Positions 6,061 through 8,243 of a stretch of 8,243 nt of DNA are shown in pieces. Numbering within the stretch: position 1 is the stretch's first letter; each line of letters opens with the position of its first letter. The stretch is from Gammaproteobacteria bacterium. GTDB taxonomy: Bacteria; Pseudomonadota; Gammaproteobacteria; GCA-002705445; GCA-002716945. The notes under the pieces were generated by a model that was not told where the DNA came from, did not search any database, and saw only the letters and a program-made list of their open reading frames with translations. The stretch lies in the NCBI GenBank assembly GCA_002701705.1, contig NZWU01000044.1, positions 1 to 8,243 on the forward strand, written 5' to 3'. Position numbers and translations under genes: made by a program.

Positions 6061-7025
6061 TTGGTATTTACTAAAAAGTTTATTGTTTTATTCATTCCTG
6101 TGTCAAAATCTACAGATGGCTGCCAATTAAAAATCTTTCTTGTTTTCGTATCATCAACAATAAGTGGTTCAGTTAATTTGTTTATCATATCAGTTTTTTT
6201 AAATATCAACCCCCCGACTTTTAATAAGTTCTTTGGAAAGTAGAAATCAGGTTTTGATTTATCAAGAAAGAAACCTATTTTACGAACTAGTTCTTTAGTT
6301 GCTATATCGGTATCTTTGCAGCATGATTTTACTAAACCACTAACTGGACTTTCCAGTATTTTTAAGATTAGGTCACTTAGGTTATAAATTGAAACCATAC
6401 TTCTTTTATTATTTAATTGTGTTGTTGGTAGAGGAAAACCTTTTTTAATAATCTTAATTAATGTTTTGATGTTTCCCTTAATTCCTTCGCCATATATAAG
6501 TGGTGGCCTAATAATGCTTAGTAATTCATGATCATTTTCAGTAAAATTATTTATAAGTGCATTTTCCGCATCAATTTTTGATTTTACATACTTATTTCTA
6601 TTAGCAACATCTAAAGGAGATTCTTCCATAAAAGGAACATTCTTTGTATATTCACCATTTACTTTTATAGTGCTCATGAAAATAAATTTTTTAATAGCGC
6701 ATTTCCTTGCAACTTGATATAGCATGACTGGAAATATCTTATTAATTTTATCAAGTTCTTTTTTATCTTCTTGATTCTTAATATAATTATTATCAGCTAT
6801 TCCAGCAAGATGAATTATCGCATCACAATTATTTACTGCATTGGTCAAAAACTCCTTTGAGATAAAATCTTCTTCTTTAGCAGATAAGGTTATGATTTTC
6901 TTTGATGTTTCTTGTGTCTGATTTCTTGTTAAACACACTAATTCATAACCTTTTTGGATTAATAATTTTGTTAGGTAACTCCCCACGAAACCAGTTGCTC
7001 CAGTTATAAATATTTTAGATGCCAT
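6057..7025 (-). CDS. NAD-dependent nucleotide-sugar epimerase/reductase, WbpV/WreQ-like
   Basis: This 322-residue extended short-chain dehydrogenase has the Rossmann motif GATGFVG (residues 9-15), the catalytic-strand motif STIKVNG (118-124), the catalytic YxxxK as YVKSK (Y146, K150), and a late RSMVSIYNLSDL segment (208-218) typical of UDP-hexose epimerase relatives. The gene sits directly before a WbpL-type transferase and a WbpM-type dehydratase, the same order as wbpV-wbpL-wbpM in Pseudomonas aeruginosa O6. In that system, and in the Rhizobium etli WreQ system, the enzyme works on the 4-keto product of the dehydratase to give UDP-QuiNAc. By analogy it is probably a 4-keto reductase, but a 4-epimerase role (UDP-GlcNAc/UDP-GalNAc) is not excluded. 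It starts at ATG, sharing one base with the previous stop, and ends with a 4-base ATGA overlap with the next gene. Confidence 0.85.
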   Translation of the reverse strand: MASKIFITGATGFVGSYLTKLLIQKGYELVCLTRNQTQETSKKIITLSAKEEDFISKEFLTNAVNNCDAIIHLAGIADNNYIKNQEDKKELDKINKIFPVMLYQVARKCAIKKFIFMSTIKVNGEYTKNVPFMEESPLDVANRNKYVKSKIDAENALINNFTENDHELLSIIRPPLIYGEGIKGNIKTLIKIIKKGFPLPTTQLNNKRSMVSIYNLSDLILKILESPVSGLVKSCCKDTDIATKELVRKIGFFLDKSKPDFYFPKNLLKVGGLIFKKTDMINKLTEPLIVDDTKTRKIFNWQPSVDFDTGMNKTINFLVNTK

Positions 7026-8134
7026 TAAATGTACTCAAGGGTTGATTCATAAATTGCTAATATTTTTTTTCTATCAAAGTTATTTTTAACGTAATTATAT
7101 GTTTTCTCTACCATACTTTCTTTTTTGTTATCATTGAGAGATAAGAATCTTTTTATTGCCTTCTTAAGAGATGAGGTGTTTCTAGGCTTACACAATATGC
7201 CATATGATTCATCTGGGATAATATCTATACATCCAGGAACCTCAGTAGTAATAATAGGTTTTTTAAAGGCTGCAGCTTCAACCATGACCGTTGATAATCC
7301 TTCTCTATATGATGGATGGATAATGCAAGATGCTGAAGCTAAATGACTATCAATATTATCTTTGTAGCCATGATATGAGATTGATTTATTGTCTATATAT
7401 TTTTTCATATAATTAAGTTCAACACAATCAGGGTCATCAGCATCATGAGTACCAATCAAAATGAATTGTATTTGATCATTATTTTTATATTCATAGGCAG
7501 CATTTAGAAATTCAACAACACCTTTTGCCTTCTGTATTCTTGCAATCATCAAAAATACTGTTGTGTTAGTTTTTTGTTTTTTTTTATCTATATCTTTAAA
7601 AATTACGCCAGCTCCTGGAACAATGTTTGTCTTTTGTTCTAAAATTATTCTATTCCTTTCAAAGATTTTCTTATCATCTTCATTAGTAAACCAAACTTCC
7701 AGATTTTTTTTAAGGGCAAATTTATACATAAGAATTATTAGATTTTTTAGAGTTGATTCCTTTTTTAAGAAAAGATGACCAACGCCAGTAACAAATGATA
7801 TGGATTTTATATGTAAAAAATTAGCTATTATAGAACCATAAATATTAGGCTTAATTGTAAAATGAAAAATTATATCTGTTTTTATTTTTTTATAAATTTT
7901 ATACAAACTGATAAATGTGTTGAATTCACTAAAGATATTCATTCCTCTTTCATTTATTGGTATAAAATATTTTTTAATTTCTTCGCCTGAAAACTTTGTG
8001 TGGAAAGCATCTCTTTTAGCGATTAAATTAACTTTATAACCCTTGCTGATAAATAATTTAATTACGTCAAATCTGAACTTATAAAGTGTCCAATAGTTAT
8101 TTGATACTAATGTTATTGTTTTATTTATTTCCAC
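7025..8134 (-). CDS. GT4-family glycosyltransferase
   Basis: This 369-residue protein is a GT-B fold, retaining glycosyltransferase of family GT4. It would act at the inner face of the membrane, adding a sugar from a nucleotide donor to the lipid-linked glycan. The N-terminal half has a 'SNNYWTLYKFR' opening, a 'TIKPNIYGS' motif (residues 93-101) and 'TGVGHLF' (116-122), as in PglA-like HexNAc transferases. The C-terminal donor domain has the E-x7-E signature (E278 in PSYREGL, E286). Length is normal for the family. The start is GTG: an in-frame TAG lies directly upstream, no other ATG, GTG or TTG follows nearby, and no clear Shine-Dalgarno is seen. It overlaps the upstream gene by 14 bases and the downstream gene by 1 base (TAATG), suggesting translational coupling. 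Donor and acceptor cannot be told from sequence. Confidence 0.9.
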   Translation of the reverse strand: MEINKTITLVSNNYWTLYKFRFDVIKLFISKGYKVNLIAKRDAFHTKFSGEEIKKYFIPINERGMNIFSEFNTFISLYKIYKKIKTDIIFHFTIKPNIYGSIIANFLHIKSISFVTGVGHLFLKKESTLKNLIILMYKFALKKNLEVWFTNEDDKKIFERNRIILEQKTNIVPGAGVIFKDIDKKKQKTNTTVFLMIARIQKAKGVVEFLNAAYEYKNNDQIQFILIGTHDADDPDCVELNYMKKYIDNKSISYHGYKDNIDSHLASASCIIHPSYREGLSTVMVEAAAFKKPIITTEVPGCIDIIPDESYGILCKPRNTSSLKKAIKRFLSLNDNKKESMVEKTYNYVKNNFDRKKILAIYESTLEYI

Positions 8135-8243
8135 CTAGATACCATTGAACTGTTTTACTTAGCCCTTCATATAGATTAATTTTTGGTTTCCATTGAAGTT
8201 CTTTTTTTATTTTTCTTGGTGATGAAAAATTTCTTCTCATATC
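8121..8243 (-). CDS. NAD-dependent epimerase/dehydratase, C-terminal fragment
   Basis: Only the last 40 codons are in the window; the gene continues beyond the right edge. The peptide begins DMRRNFSSPRK and contains ELQWKPKINLYEGLSKTV followed by QWYLGG and a TAA stop. The pattern 'K-x-L-x-W-x-P-K ... EGL-x-KTV-x-WY' is the usual end of extended short-chain dehydrogenases that act on nucleotide sugars (4,6-dehydratases, 4-epimerases, GDP-sugar reductases). The Rossmann core and active site lie outside the window, so the reaction cannot be given. Its end overlaps the next gene by 14 bases, which places it in the same operon. A role in making a nucleotide-sugar precursor for the polysaccharide is inferred from family and context. 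Confidence 0.75.
   Translation of the reverse strand, partial: DMRRNFSSPRKIKKELQWKPKINLYEGLSKTVQWYLGGNK

Noticed and set aside
7577..7585. Run of nine T (nine A in the coding strand) in the glycosyltransferase, possible phase-variation tract
   Set aside because: It encodes a Lys-rich linker, the frame is intact, and runs of 7-9 A/T occur elsewhere in this AT-rich window; no evidence of slippage.
6061..7778. Plus-strand frames opposite the epimerase and glycosyltransferase (6061-6243, 7125-7346, 7563-7778)
   Set aside because: Shadows of conserved minus-strand proteins.

Overview
The window holds part of a surface-polysaccharide (O-antigen or capsule type) gene cluster from an AT-rich bacterium. 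All genes lie on the minus strand, so transcription runs from the high-coordinate end to the low-coordinate end. GC content is low (roughly 30%, lowest in the membrane-protein gene). The WbpM/WbpL-type enzymes and the Kdo-type enzymes point to a Gram-negative, probably a proteobacterium. The species cannot be told from the sequence.

Layout in transcription order: (1) C-terminus of a nucleotide-sugar epimerase/dehydratase (8121-8243, cut by the window edge); (2) GT4 glycosyltransferase (7025-8134); (3) WbpV/WreQ-like NAD-dependent epimerase or reductase (6057-7025); (4) WbpL/WecA-family polyprenyl-phosphate sugar-1-phosphate transferase (4987-6060); (5) full-length WbpM-type membrane-bound UDP-sugar 4,6-dehydratase (3062-4990); (6) KdsA-like synthase (2190-3059); (7) stand-alone KdsD-type CBS pair (1790-2212); (8) KdsB-like cytidylyltransferase (1035-1793); (9) short-chain dehydrogenase (259-1035); (10) start of a second short-chain dehydrogenase (1-255), which stops looking like one after about 30 residues. 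Neighbouring genes overlap by 1 to 23 bases or are 2 to 3 bases apart, so this is one tightly coupled operon. No promoter, terminator, RNA gene, mobile element or non-coding stretch longer than 3 bases is visible.

Two modules are joined. Genes 2-5 match the wbpV-wbpL-wbpM arrangement of Pseudomonas O-antigen loci. They would make a UDP-linked 6-deoxy-HexNAc, load the first sugar phosphate onto undecaprenyl phosphate, and extend it. Genes 6-10 look like a duplicated and altered Kdo pathway: a PEP-dependent synthase, an orphan regulatory domain from the arabinose-5-phosphate isomerase, a CMP-sugar synthetase and one or two oxidoreductases. The KdsA and KdsB homologues have substitutions at motifs that are normally near-invariant. 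I infer that this module may make a CMP-activated ulosonic acid other than plain Kdo for use in the polysaccharide.

The points most worth a second look are the altered Kdo-like module, the CBS pair without its SIS domain, the Asp-to-Asn change in the WbpL-type active site, and the abrupt change of protein and codon usage near position 165. The last could be a real recombination or an assembly chimera.
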